A stretch of 64,000 nt of DNA, from contig JAQZBQ010000001.1 of NCBI GenBank assembly GCA_029237825.1, positions 186,001 to 250,000 on the forward strand. Reading direction: 5' to 3'. Under the pieces are notes generated by a model. That model worked only from the letters and a program-made list of their open reading frames with translations. It had not been told where the DNA came from and made no database searches. This DNA is from Bacteroidota bacterium (GTDB lineage: Bacteria; Bacteroidota; Bacteroidia; B-17B0; Aurantibacillaceae). Positions within the stretch are counted from its first letter, which is position 1; each line of letters starts with the position of its first letter. Shown in pieces: positions 36,404 to 44,625 of this stretch. A program made the position numbers and the translations under genes.

Positions 36404-36838
36404 ATGTTTGACAACCTATTAAAATTAGTGAAAGAACATGCGGGTGATGCAATTATCAATAACCCTGCTATTCCAAATGACAAAAACGAAGATGCGATTC
36501 AAACTACAACGACATCGATAGTAGATGCTCTTAAAACACAGGCTTCTTCAGGCAACAAAGATGCGCTAACTCATCTATTGAAAGGCTCAGGAAATTCTGC
36601 CCCTGTTACTAACTCGGTGCAGAACAATGTAGTGGATAACCTCATGAAAAAATTTGGCATCGACAATGCGCAGGCAAGCCAGATTGCGAGTACTTTAGTA
36701 CCAAAGGTGATGGATCAATTTGTAAAAAAGACTAATGATCCGAATGATAAAAGTTTTGATTTATCTGATGTATTAGGTTCACTTGGAATCAATGCTTCAG
36801 GCATTATGGATAAAATCGGAGGATTCTTTAAAAAATAA
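36404..36838 (+). CDS. DUF937/YidB-like small protein (hypothetical)
   Basis: 144 residues. The Ala/Gly/Asp-rich helical pattern with a repeated unit (DNLLKLVKEHAGDAI near the start, VDNLMKKFGIDNAQASQIAS in the middle) and a glycine-rich end (GSLGINASGIMDKIGGFFKK) looks like the DUF937/YidB group, whose role is unknown. ATG at 36404 is preferred to the TTG at 36395. ybaB follows after 4 bases, so the two are co-transcribed. Confidence 0.6.
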   Translation: MFDNLLKLVKEHAGDAIINNPAIPNDKNEDAIQTTTTSIVDALKTQASSGNKDALTHLLKGSGNSAPVTNSVQNNVVDNLMKKFGIDNAQASQIASTLVPKVMDQFVKKTNDPNDKSFDLSDVLGSLGINASGIMDKIGGFFKK

Positions 36839-36842
36839 ATAT

Positions 36843-37148
36843 ATGCTGGGAAAATTTGGTGATATGATGGGCAAGCTCAAAGAAATGAAGCAAAAAGCCG
36901 ATGAAATTAAATTAAAATTAGACAATACGGTTATAGATGTTGAAGGCGCGGGAGGAGATATAAAAATTTCAATAACCGGTAACCGCGAGATAAAATCTTT
37001 AAGTATTGCGCCTGGTCTTCAGCATGGTAACACTGAAGAATTGGAGGAACAGTTAACCGTTACACTAAATAAAGCGCTTTTTAAAGCGAACGAGGTTAAT
37101 GAGAATGAAATGAAACAGGTGGCAAGTGGAATGGTGCCGGGTTTGTAA
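36843..37148 (+). CDS. YbaB/EbfC family nucleoid-associated protein
   Basis: 101 residues. MLGKFGDMMGKLKEMKQKADEI is the N-terminal helix and IKISITGNREIKSLSIAPGL the central strands of the family fold; relatives bind DNA as dimers. The ATG at 36843 is the family-like start; an earlier in-frame ATG at 36783 lies within the upstream gene and would add a non-family extension. A terminator follows. Confidence 0.85.
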   Translation: MLGKFGDMMGKLKEMKQKADEIKLKLDNTVIDVEGAGGDIKISITGNREIKSLSIAPGLQHGNTEELEEQLTVTLNKALFKANEVNENEMKQVASGMVPGL

Positions 37149-37151
37149 AAT

Positions 37152-37185
37152 AAAAAAAGACTCATCAAAACGATGAGTCTTTTTT
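37152..37185. terminator. Bidirectional terminator between ybaB and phoH
   Basis: Seven A, GACTCATC, AAAAC loop, GATGAGTC, six T. The symmetric A and T runs let it end both the plus-strand ybaB message and the minus-strand phoH message. Confidence 0.9.
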
Positions 37186-37202
37186 ATAGAACCTCAAACA
37201 AA

Positions 37203-38552
37203 CTACAATAAATCATTGGCGAGGTTTGCCAATTCACTGCGTTCACCTTTTTGTAAAGTGATATGTGCGTAAAGTGGTTGTCCCTTCACTTTATCAATCA
37301 GGTAACTCAACCCATTACTCTGTGCATCGAGATAGGGTGTATCGATCTGGTAAATATCACCTGTAAAAATAATTTTCGTATTCTCACCGGCTCGGGTAAT
37401 AATCGTTTTCACTTCGTGGGGTGTTAAATTCTGAGCTTCATCCACAATAAAAAACATGTTGCTCAGGCTTCGGCCTCTGATAAATGCCAGCGGGCAAATA
37501 ACAATCTTTTCGTTCTCCAGCATTTCATTAATGGCTTTAAATTCTTTGTCACGCTCCGAAAACTGACTTTTAATGAATTTCAAATTATCCCATAATGGTT
37601 CCATATAGGGATTCAACTTGGAGGTCACGTCGCCTGGTAAATAACCTATATCCTTGTTACTGAGTGGAACAATTGGACGCGCCAGGTAGATCTGGTGATA
37701 ATTTCGGCGTTGTTCCAGCGCGCCAGCAAGCGACAATAATGTTTTACCAGTTCCTGCCACACCCTGAATACTAACCAGACGAATATCAGGATTCATTATC
37801 GCATCTAATGCAAACGATTGCTCAGCATTTTTGGGAATAATGCCGTAAGACGAAGTCTTGGTTACACGCTTCAAAGATTTGGAGGATTCTTCATAACGTG
37901 CCAGTACTGAAGCGTTTCCGTTTTTTAGTACATAATAATGGTTAGATTCTCCGGCTTCTTTTTTAAGCACATCTTTAGAGAGGCAAGACCCTTTTTCGTA
38001 AATCTGATTGATTGTATTTGGATCTACTTTGTCGATTACTGTATTTCCGGTATACAATTCATCAACGGTCAGTATTTTACCGGTTGTGTAATCTTCTGCG
38101 TGTAAGTTGAGTGATTTCGCTTTAATGCGCAGGTTAATATCTTTTGTTACCAGGATAACTTTACGATCAGGATTGGTTTCAGCAGTGTATAATGCCGCAT
38201 TCAGAATACGGTGGTCGCCTTTACGCTCCTGAAAAATCTTTTCTGCATCTATTTGAGAAGAATTGTGCATTTCAATTTTAAATTTTCCGTGGCTTTTCCC
38301 ATTGATAGACGTCCATTCCTGTAGTGAATTATCACCCGACATATTATCTACGTAGCGGGTAAATTCACGTGCCGCGAAGTTTTTCGTATCATTACCCTTC
38401 TTAAAATTATCAAGTTCCTCCAGTACGGTTATAGGGATAACCACATCATGTTCCTGGAAGTTTTTTATAGCGGTATGATCGTAAATAATTACTGAAGTAT
38501 CCAGAACGAATATCTTTTTTTCGGTGCTCTTTGAAACTACTTTCTTTGCCAT
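37203..38552 (-). CDS. PhoH-family ATPase with N-terminal PIN nuclease domain
   Basis: 449 residues. The PIN domain (about 10-155) has acidic residues in FVLDTSVIIYD, LEELDNF and VTKDINLRIKA. The PhoH domain (from about 230) has Walker A GVAGTGKTLLSLAG and Walker B FFIVDEAQNLTPHE. This PIN-PhoH architecture is known as PhoH2, which in other bacteria combines RNA unwinding and RNA cleavage. No antitoxin-like small gene sits beside it. It shares the terminator with ybaB. Confidence 0.93.
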   Translation of the reverse strand: MAKKVVSKSTEKKIFVLDTSVIIYDHTAIKNFQEHDVVIPITVLEELDNFKKGNDTKNFAAREFTRYVDNMSGDNSLQEWTSINGKSHGKFKIEMHNSSQIDAEKIFQERKGDHRILNAALYTAETNPDRKVILVTKDINLRIKAKSLNLHAEDYTTGKILTVDELYTGNTVIDKVDPNTINQIYEKGSCLSKDVLKKEAGESNHYYVLKNGNASVLARYEESSKSLKRVTKTSSYGIIPKNAEQSFALDAIMNPDIRLVSIQGVAGTGKTLLSLAGALEQRRNYHQIYLARPIVPLSNKDIGYLPGDVTSKLNPYMEPLWDNLKFIKSQFSERDKEFKAINEMLENEKIVICPLAFIRGRSLSNMFFIVDEAQNLTPHEVKTIITRAGENTKIIFTGDIYQIDTPYLDAQSNGLSYLIDKVKGQPLYAHITLQKGERSELANLANDLL

Positions 38553-38730
38553 AATTGGAGAATTGGTTTATAGTAAATCTATTTGTTTTGAGCTCTTTAT
38601 TTTCTAATGTTCGTAATAGAAATAAACAGAGCTTTGTTTATACCCTTATTTGTTAAACATTTCGGATTTTTTCTGGATAAAAAAGAAAAGTGGTCCATTT
38701 TATTATATTTACTTGATTAAAATTTATATA

Positions 38731-41700
38731 ATGAGAAATATAAAAACGATTGGTTTGGTAGTACTGCTGATTTCGGTAGTGACTCCCTTTTTTAAGTTAA
38801 ACGCACAAATTAAAACGTGCGGCACCGATGAAATTCACAGGGAGCTTCTGCAGAATGATCCCGGTTATGCACAGAGGATGCAATCGTTTGAAAACTATAT
38901 TTTATCGTTACAGCCGGATGCACAAAAAACAGCAGGTGTGGTTTATAAAATACCGGTTGTAGTCCATGTCATGCACAAAGGTGAAGCGGTTGGAACCGGA
39001 ATTAACGTAAGCGATCAGGCCATTCTGGATGCAATTCAGGATTTGAATGAAATGTACAGAAAAGTTCCTGGAAGTGTGGGCGATGGAAATGGTGTGGATG
39101 TGGAATTAGAGTTTTCCTTAGCAGTGAGAGACCCTGCAGGGAATTGCACAAACGGTATTGTACGTGTAGATATGAGCGGAAATTCAGCATACATGAGTAA
39201 TGGTGTGAATCGTTCAGGAACCGGGGGTATTAGCGACGCAACGCTAAAAAGCATTTCTGTTTGGAATCAAACCAAATATTATAATATCTGGTTAATCTCT
39301 GAGATAGATAATAATAATGGAGGAAGTGGAATTCAGGGATACGCTTATTTTGCTTCCAGTCATGGTACTTCTGTTGACGGAGCGGTAATTTTATCCAGTA
39401 ATTTTACGAGCGGCACCTCTACAACTGCAGCCCACGAAATCGGACACGCTTTAAATCTATATCACACGTTTGAGGGCGACGGAACCGGAAGTACTTGCCC
39501 AACAAATCCAACAGGTTGTGGCTCAGGGGTTGGTGACTGCTGTAACGATATACCGGCTCACATCCGAAGTGCCAGTAATTGTGTAACAGGAACAAATACG
39601 TGTGATGGCTCTTCACGGGATCTATTCATTCACAACTACCTAGATTATTCATCAGATGCTTGTCAGAATATGTTTACCGCAAATCAAAAAACTCGCATGG
39701 TAGCAGCGGTAACAGGTGTACGCGCATCTTTTTTAAGCCCTGAAAACGGGGGAACAAATATGAGCCTTGTCCCTCCCACTACTGCGTCTGTTAACTTTAA
39801 AGCCTCGGCAACAGTACTTTGTGGAACAGGACAAACAGTTGACTTTTTAGATATGTCGACCTGTACTCCAAACTCGTTTATTCCGTCGTCAGGTTTCTCG
39901 GGCATTACTCATAACTGGGTTTTTACAAATGGTACAAATACCTACACATCATCAGCACAAAACCCAACAATCACCTTTACGAATTCCGGTACTTATACCG
40001 TAAGCCTTTCCGTCACAAATTCATTTGGAACCACCTCCTTAACAAAACCCGGAATGATTGTAATTTCAACAGCGCCTTCGATCCCATGTACCCCAACATC
40101 TCAGAATGCTGCTAACTACGCTCAAACCATTTACAATGTAAAATTAAATTCTATCAATAGCTCCTCTTCCTCCCTGATCAATGTAGCCTATACAGATTTA
40201 GCCTGTGCATATAATACAACGGTTACTTCTGGAGCTACTTACAGCCTCGCCATCTCGGCGCGCGCAGGGGGCAGCAGCGCTGAAGTTTTTGAAGTGTATA
40301 TCAATTACAATAACGATGGTGATTTCGCTGATGCAGGAGAGCTGGTTTTTTCGGGTTCAAATCCGACAAATACTTCAGGCACCTACACCACTAACATAAC
40401 AATTCCTGTTACAGCGGTGCAAAATACCCTGCTTCGCATGCGGGTGATTGGTGAGGCGGGAACCATATCCGCAAGTGAACGCATTTGTGGCGCGGCTTTG
40501 TTTATAGGTGATGTGGAAGATTATGGTGTGTTCATTAACCCTCCGGCATGCGCGTCCCCGAGCATTACCTCAGTTACAAACGGAAGCCGTTGTGGCACAG
40601 GTACTGTAACGCTATCCGCAACATCCAATTCAGGAACGGTAAACTGGTATACAACCGCAACCGGGGGAACAGCTGTTGCGACCGGCACCGTATATACCAC
40701 TCCTTCATTAACTGCCACAACGGTGTATTATGTAGATGCCACTAACGTAGGTTGCACAACCCCATTAAGAACATCAGTAACTGCGAATATTGGTGGGCCC
40801 ACTGTCACCGTTTCGCTTTCCGCTACGAATTTATGTGCCGGTCAAAGTGCAACCCTAACTGCATCCGGTGCAACTTCATATACGTGGCTTCCAGCAGGTA
40901 CAGGCTCCGTTAGTGTTGTCTCTCCAACTGCCACAACCATTTATACCGTTACCGGATCAACTTCAGGCTGCACCGGTGCCCCAACTACGGCAACAATATC
41001 GATCGTATCAGCGGCATCTATCCCGCTGGTTGAAGATTTCCAGGGAACATTTCCTCCAACGAACTGGTACCTAACAGACGCGGGGAATGATAACATAAAA
41101 TGGAGCAAAGCTTTAAATGCGGGGGCACTAACAACGACAACCAGCGCTGTTTTTAACAATTTTAGCACTGATGTTACCGGCACCAGAGACGAATTGAAAA
41201 CGCATGTGAATCTCAGTGGATTTTCATCAGCAAAAATGACTTTTTACCGCGCTTACGGTCTAACGTTTGCAAGCCCCTATATCGACTCATTGGAAATTCG
41301 CGTTAGTACGAATTGTGGAACATCTTCCAATCAAGCTTATTATAAAGGAGGAACTCAAATTGGTACCGGAAACGGTAACGGTTCTACCATGTTTATTCCA
41401 ACAGCTGCTCAATGGGTGAAGGATTCCATTGATCTTACCCCTTATGTGGGTCAAATTAATGTAATTATTTCCCTCATCAATCGTTCCCACTATGGAGATG
41501 GATTGTATATTGATAAAATTAATTTAACGGGTGTTTCAGCTACCACCCCAACGGCTGCCATAAGTTCTTCGAGTACAGGTTGTACCGGCTCAGCCATTAC
41601 GCTAACGGATGCCTCTACCGGAAACCCTACGTCCTGGGCATGGACGACAACAGGAGGTACACCTTCATCTTCTAACACACAGAACACCTCTGTGACTTAT

Positions 41701-43797
41701 ACTACAGCCGGTGTTAAAACAATTACTCTCACCGTGGCCAACACAACAGGCACAACAAGTGTAACTAAAACAATTACAATATCTGCAACACCTACAGTGG
41801 TTGCCTCTATCACTAATACAACCATTTGTGCGGGGGGTTCAATCGTAGAAACCCTCACTGGCGCAACATCATATAGCTGGTTGCCTTCCGGCTCGGGAAA
41901 TACAAGTACTTTAAGTCCGTCGAGTACTACGATCTACACCATCACCGGATCGTCAGGATCGTGTACAAGTGCCCCGCGTACTGTAACCGTAACTGTTACA
42001 CCGAACCCAACAGTCACAATTGCCGCAACATCCACCTCATTGTGTTCGGGTCAAACCGCAACCTTAACTGCCGGAGGAGCATCTTCGTATTCCTGGTCTC
42101 CCGGTGCTCAAACTACAACAGTGATCACTGTAAATCCTTCCGGAACAACGTCATATACAGTTAGAGGGACGAATGGCAACTGTAGTAATACAAAAACAAT
42201 CACTATTAATGTAACTCCTACACCAACTGTTAATGCATCGGTTTCCAACACTACCATTTGCAGTGGTTCATCAGTAATTGTATCCGTAACTGGCGCTACA
42301 ACTTACACATGGCTGCCTTCCGGAACCGGGAACACAAGTACGCTTTCTCCCGCTTCCACGACGATATATACTGTTACTGGTAGCAGCAGTGGATGCTCCA
42401 GTGCCCAACGCACATTTACCGTGAATGTGACTAACACACCAACCGTGAACATCACTGCAAGTTCTTCAACCATTTGTGCCGGACAAAACGCAACCTTGAC
42501 TGCCTCCGGCGCATCAAGCTATTCATGGTCTCCTGGTGCGCAAACAACTACGGTAATTACAGTTAGCCCTTCAGCTACTTCAAGTTATACGGTAAGAGGA
42601 TTTAACGGTGGATGTAATTCCTCCAAAACCATTACAATTAATGTGTCGGCGACACCAACAATTGTTACATCTATAACGAATACAACAATATGCAGCGAGG
42701 CTTCCGCAATTGTTTCAGTAACAGGAGCAGGCAGTTATACCTGGAGTCCATCGGGATCAGGGAATACCAGTACACTCACGCCCTTAACTACTTCCATTTA
42801 TACAATTACCGGGGCCAACGGAAGCTGCGTAGGTAGTCCAGAAACGGTGACCGTAAACGTAACAAACACACCTTCTGTAAACATAGCCGCTTCTTCAAGT
42901 ACAATTTGTGCAGGTCAAACAGTAACACTGACCGCCAGCGGCGCTTCAAGTTACTCCTGGGCACCAGGAGCGCAAACCTCTACAGTAATTATTGTAAATC
43001 CAACAGGAACGAGTTCATACACTGTGAGAGGCGTTACCGGCGGATGCAGCAGTACAAAAACAATCACTATCAATGTTACAACAACTCCTACTATTTCCAC
43101 TTCTATTACAAATACAACTATTTGCAGCGGAAAGGCGGTTGTTGTTAGCTTAACAGGAGCAATAAATTATACGTGGTTGCCAACCGGATCAGGAAGTACG
43201 TCTACATTATCTCCATCCTCTACTACAATTTACACGGTAACAGGTAGAAACGGGACTTGCTCGGGTACGCCGAAAAATTTCACTATCAATGTATCTCCAA
43301 GCCCAACAGTAAATGTTTCAGCCTCACCTACATTAATTTGTAGCGGACAAACCTCAAATTTAACAGCTAACGGGGCAACTGGATATTCCTGGACACCAGC
43401 ATCGAACTTGAGCAGTTCAACTGGAAGTACAGTAAGTTCAAACGCAACGGTGACAACTGTTTATACGGTTACCGGTACAAGCGGATCATGTGCTTCAACC
43501 AAGACGGTTGTACTTAACGTAAGTACTTGTACGGAAATCGGTAGCTTAAATCAGGTTAATGGAGTACTATTCCTTTTCCCAAATCCAAATAAGGGAGTGT
43601 TCTCGATTGGTACTTCAACTGGCACAGTTAAGATGCATGTTGAAATTACAAATGCTTTAGGGCAAATCATAACATCTGAGTATGCAGAAAACGTTACTGA
43701 AATGAAATTTGATTTGAGCAAGCTCAGCAGAGGAATTTACTATGCGAAAGCCACTTCGACGGACGGAGCAAAATTGTTTAAAGTTGTTTTAGAATAA
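38731..43797 (+). CDS. Secreted M43-type (pappalysin-like) zinc metallopeptidase with Ig-like repeats, T9SS type A substrate
   Basis: 1688 residues from the ATG at 38731; the earlier ATG at 38650 adds an extension without signal features and is rejected. A signal peptide ends near FFKLNAQ. The zinc site HEIGHALNLYHTF begins at residue 235, the M43 pattern. After it come a PKD-type domain (HNWVFTNGTNTYTSSAQNP), a GEVED-like domain (EVFEVYINYNNDGDF), an Ig-like region and a MAM/jelly-roll-type segment, then eight 72-residue Ig-like repeats (41773-43500) and a C-terminal type A sorting domain (LFLFPNPNKGVFSIG). The eight repeats alternate between two types. The natural substrate is not known. 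A TATATTTA box lies 19 bases before the ATG. Confidence 0.87.
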   Translation: MRNIKTIGLVVLLISVVTPFFKLNAQIKTCGTDEIHRELLQNDPGYAQRMQSFENYILSLQPDAQKTAGVVYKIPVVVHVMHKGEAVGTGINVSDQAILDAIQDLNEMYRKVPGSVGDGNGVDVELEFSLAVRDPAGNCTNGIVRVDMSGNSAYMSNGVNRSGTGGISDATLKSISVWNQTKYYNIWLISEIDNNNGGSGIQGYAYFASSHGTSVDGAVILSSNFTSGTSTTAAHEIGHALNLYHTFEGDGTGSTCPTNPTGCGSGVGDCCNDIPAHIRSASNCVTGTNTCDGSSRDLFIHNYLDYSSDACQNMFTANQKTRMVAAVTGVRASFLSPENGGTNMSLVPPTTASVNFKASATVLCGTGQTVDFLDMSTCTPNSFIPSSGFSGITHNWVFTNGTNTYTSSAQNPTITFTNSGTYTVSLSVTNSFGTTSLTKPGMIVISTAPSIPCTPTSQNAANYAQTIYNVKLNSINSSSSSLINVAYTDLACAYNTTVTSGATYSLAISARAGGSSAEVFEVYINYNNDGDFADAGELVFSGSNPTNTSGTYTTNITIPVTAVQNTLLRMRVIGEAGTISASERICGAALFIGDVEDYGVFINPPACASPSITSVTNGSRCGTGTVTLSATSNSGTVNWYTTATGGTAVATGTVYTTPSLTATTVYYVDATNVGCTTPLRTSVTANIGGPTVTVSLSATNLCAGQSATLTASGATSYTWLPAGTGSVSVVSPTATTIYTVTGSTSGCTGAPTTATISIVSAASIPLVEDFQGTFPPTNWYLTDAGNDNIKWSKALNAGALTTTTSAVFNNFSTDVTGTRDELKTHVNLSGFSSAKMTFYRAYGLTFASPYIDSLEIRVSTNCGTSSNQAYYKGGTQIGTGNGNGSTMFIPTAAQWVKDSIDLTPYVGQINVIISLINRSHYGDGLYIDKINLTGVSATTPTAAISSSSTGCTGSAITLTDASTGNPTSWAWTTTGGTPSSSNTQNTSVTYTTAGVKTITLTVANTTGTTSVTKTITISATPTVVASITNTTICAGGSIVETLTGATSYSWLPSGSGNTSTLSPSSTTIYTITGSSGSCTSAPRTVTVTVTPNPTVTIAATSTSLCSGQTATLTAGGASSYSWSPGAQTTTVITVNPSGTTSYTVRGTNGNCSNTKTITINVTPTPTVNASVSNTTICSGSSVIVSVTGATTYTWLPSGTGNTSTLSPASTTIYTVTGSSSGCSSAQRTFTVNVTNTPTVNITASSSTICAGQNATLTASGASSYSWSPGAQTTTVITVSPSATSSYTVRGFNGGCNSSKTITINVSATPTIVTSITNTTICSEASAIVSVTGAGSYTWSPSGSGNTSTLTPLTTSIYTITGANGSCVGSPETVTVNVTNTPSVNIAASSSTICAGQTVTLTASGASSYSWAPGAQTSTVIIVNPTGTSSYTVRGVTGGCSSTKTITINVTTTPTISTSITNTTICSGKAVVVSLTGAINYTWLPTGSGSTSTLSPSSTTIYTVTGRNGTCSGTPKNFTINVSPSPTVNVSASPTLICSGQTSNLTANGATGYSWTPASNLSSSTGSTVSSNATVTTVYTVTGTSGSCASTKTVVLNVSTCTEIGSLNQVNGVLFLFPNPNKGVFSIGTSTGTVKMHVEITNALGQIITSEYAENVTEMKFDLSKLSRGIYYAKATSTDGAKLFKVVLE
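41773..43500 (+). repeat. Eight 216-base Ig-like coding repeats in two alternating types
   Basis: Codons for the conserved Cys (TICxG/SLCSG) start at 41827, 42043, 42259, 42475, 42691, 42907, 43123 and 43339, exactly 216 bases apart each time. Type A units read W-LPSGSGNTSTLSP-TTIYT; type B units read SSYSW-PGAQTTTVI-VNP-SYTVRG. They alternate, giving a 432-base pair unit, with the last unit a divergent member. The DNA copies are well diverged at synonymous sites. Confidence 0.85.
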
Positions 43798-43815
43798 TAA
43801 AAAAACCTCTAATTT

Positions 43816-43845
43816 AAAAAGCTTCCATAAGGAAGCTTTTTTTTT
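43816..43845. terminator. Bidirectional terminator between the M43 peptidase and LytTR genes
   Basis: AAAAAGCTTCC, ATAA loop, GGAAGCTTTTT followed by more T on the plus strand; the A run upstream serves the minus-strand message ending at 43858. Confidence 0.9.
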
Positions 43846-43857
43846 GTAAAAAAATAA

Positions 43858-44610
43858 TTACATAGACGCATTGAGGCGTTCAAGGAATGCATCTTTTTTT
43901 CTTCTGCTTATCTCTAATTGTGTATTATCACTCATGATGGCGTATCCACCATCTATTTTTAGAAAGCGTGTAACATGATTCATATTAATCAGATGATGGT
44001 GATGAATACGAATAAAATCATTTGGTGGAAGAAGGTCTTCATAATGTTTAAGACTGGCAGAAACCATCAGCTTTTTTCCACCTGTTAGATAAAAATTAGT
44101 GTAACTTCCGTCCGCCTCGCACCTTATGATATCTTTAATGTTTACAATCTCGTATGCGTTACCGGTGGGAAGCGTTATCTTGTTGTAATTGTCGTCGGCG
44201 CGCTTTAAATTCTGAATCAAAAACTGCAGATTGTCCATGCTGGGCATATTGGAAGATCTTTTTTCAATAAGGCGATTAATTGCAGATTTTAGTTCATCAA
44301 TGTCGATGGGTTTCAGCAAATAATCACACGCGCTGTACTTGATTGCCTTTAAGGCATGCCGGTCGGTAGCTGTTGTAAATATTATATCAAATTTTGCACC
44401 CTGCACTCTTTCCAACACATCGAACCCTGTGCCATCCGGCATGCTGATATCGAGGAACAGAAGATTGGGCTTGTGTAGCTGTATCAACTCCACGCCTTCG
44501 GCAACATTTTTTCCCAAACCTAAAATAGTGATTTGTGGAAAATTATTTTTTATAAGATCGGCAAGCATCTCGCGGCTCTTCTTTTCATCTTCGATTATTA
44601 CAGCTTTCAT
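43858..44610 (-). CDS. LytTR-family response regulator
   Basis: 250 residues. The receiver domain (1-120) has the phospho-acceptor Asp in LLFLDISMPDGTGFD and the conserved Lys in DYLLKPIDIDEL. The C-terminal LytTR DNA-binding domain includes IRCEADGSYTNFYLTGGKKLMVSASLKHYE and FIRIHHHHLINM. It starts 15 bases after the kinase gene, so the pair is one two-component system. Targets are unknown; it shares a terminator with the M43 peptidase gene, a neighbour but not a proven target. Confidence 0.94.
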   Translation of the reverse strand: MKAVIIEDEKKSREMLADLIKNNFPQITILGLGKNVAEGVELIQLHKPNLLFLDISMPDGTGFDVLERVQGAKFDIIFTTATDRHALKAIKYSACDYLLKPIDIDELKSAINRLIEKRSSNMPSMDNLQFLIQNLKRADDNYNKITLPTGNAYEIVNIKDIIRCEADGSYTNFYLTGGKKLMVSASLKHYEDLLPPNDFIRIHHHHLINMNHVTRFLKIDGGYAIMSDNTQLEISRRKKDAFLERLNASM

Positions 44611-44625
44611 GATGGTTGTAGTTTA

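Noticed and set aside
36783-36842. Extension of YbaB upstream to 36783
   Set aside because: It overlaps the DUF937-like gene in another frame and does not match the family start at 36843.
38650-38730. N-terminal extension of the M43 peptidase from the ATG at 38650
   Set aside because: It puts 27 non-signal residues before a good signal peptide and includes the likely promoter box TATATTTA at 38704.
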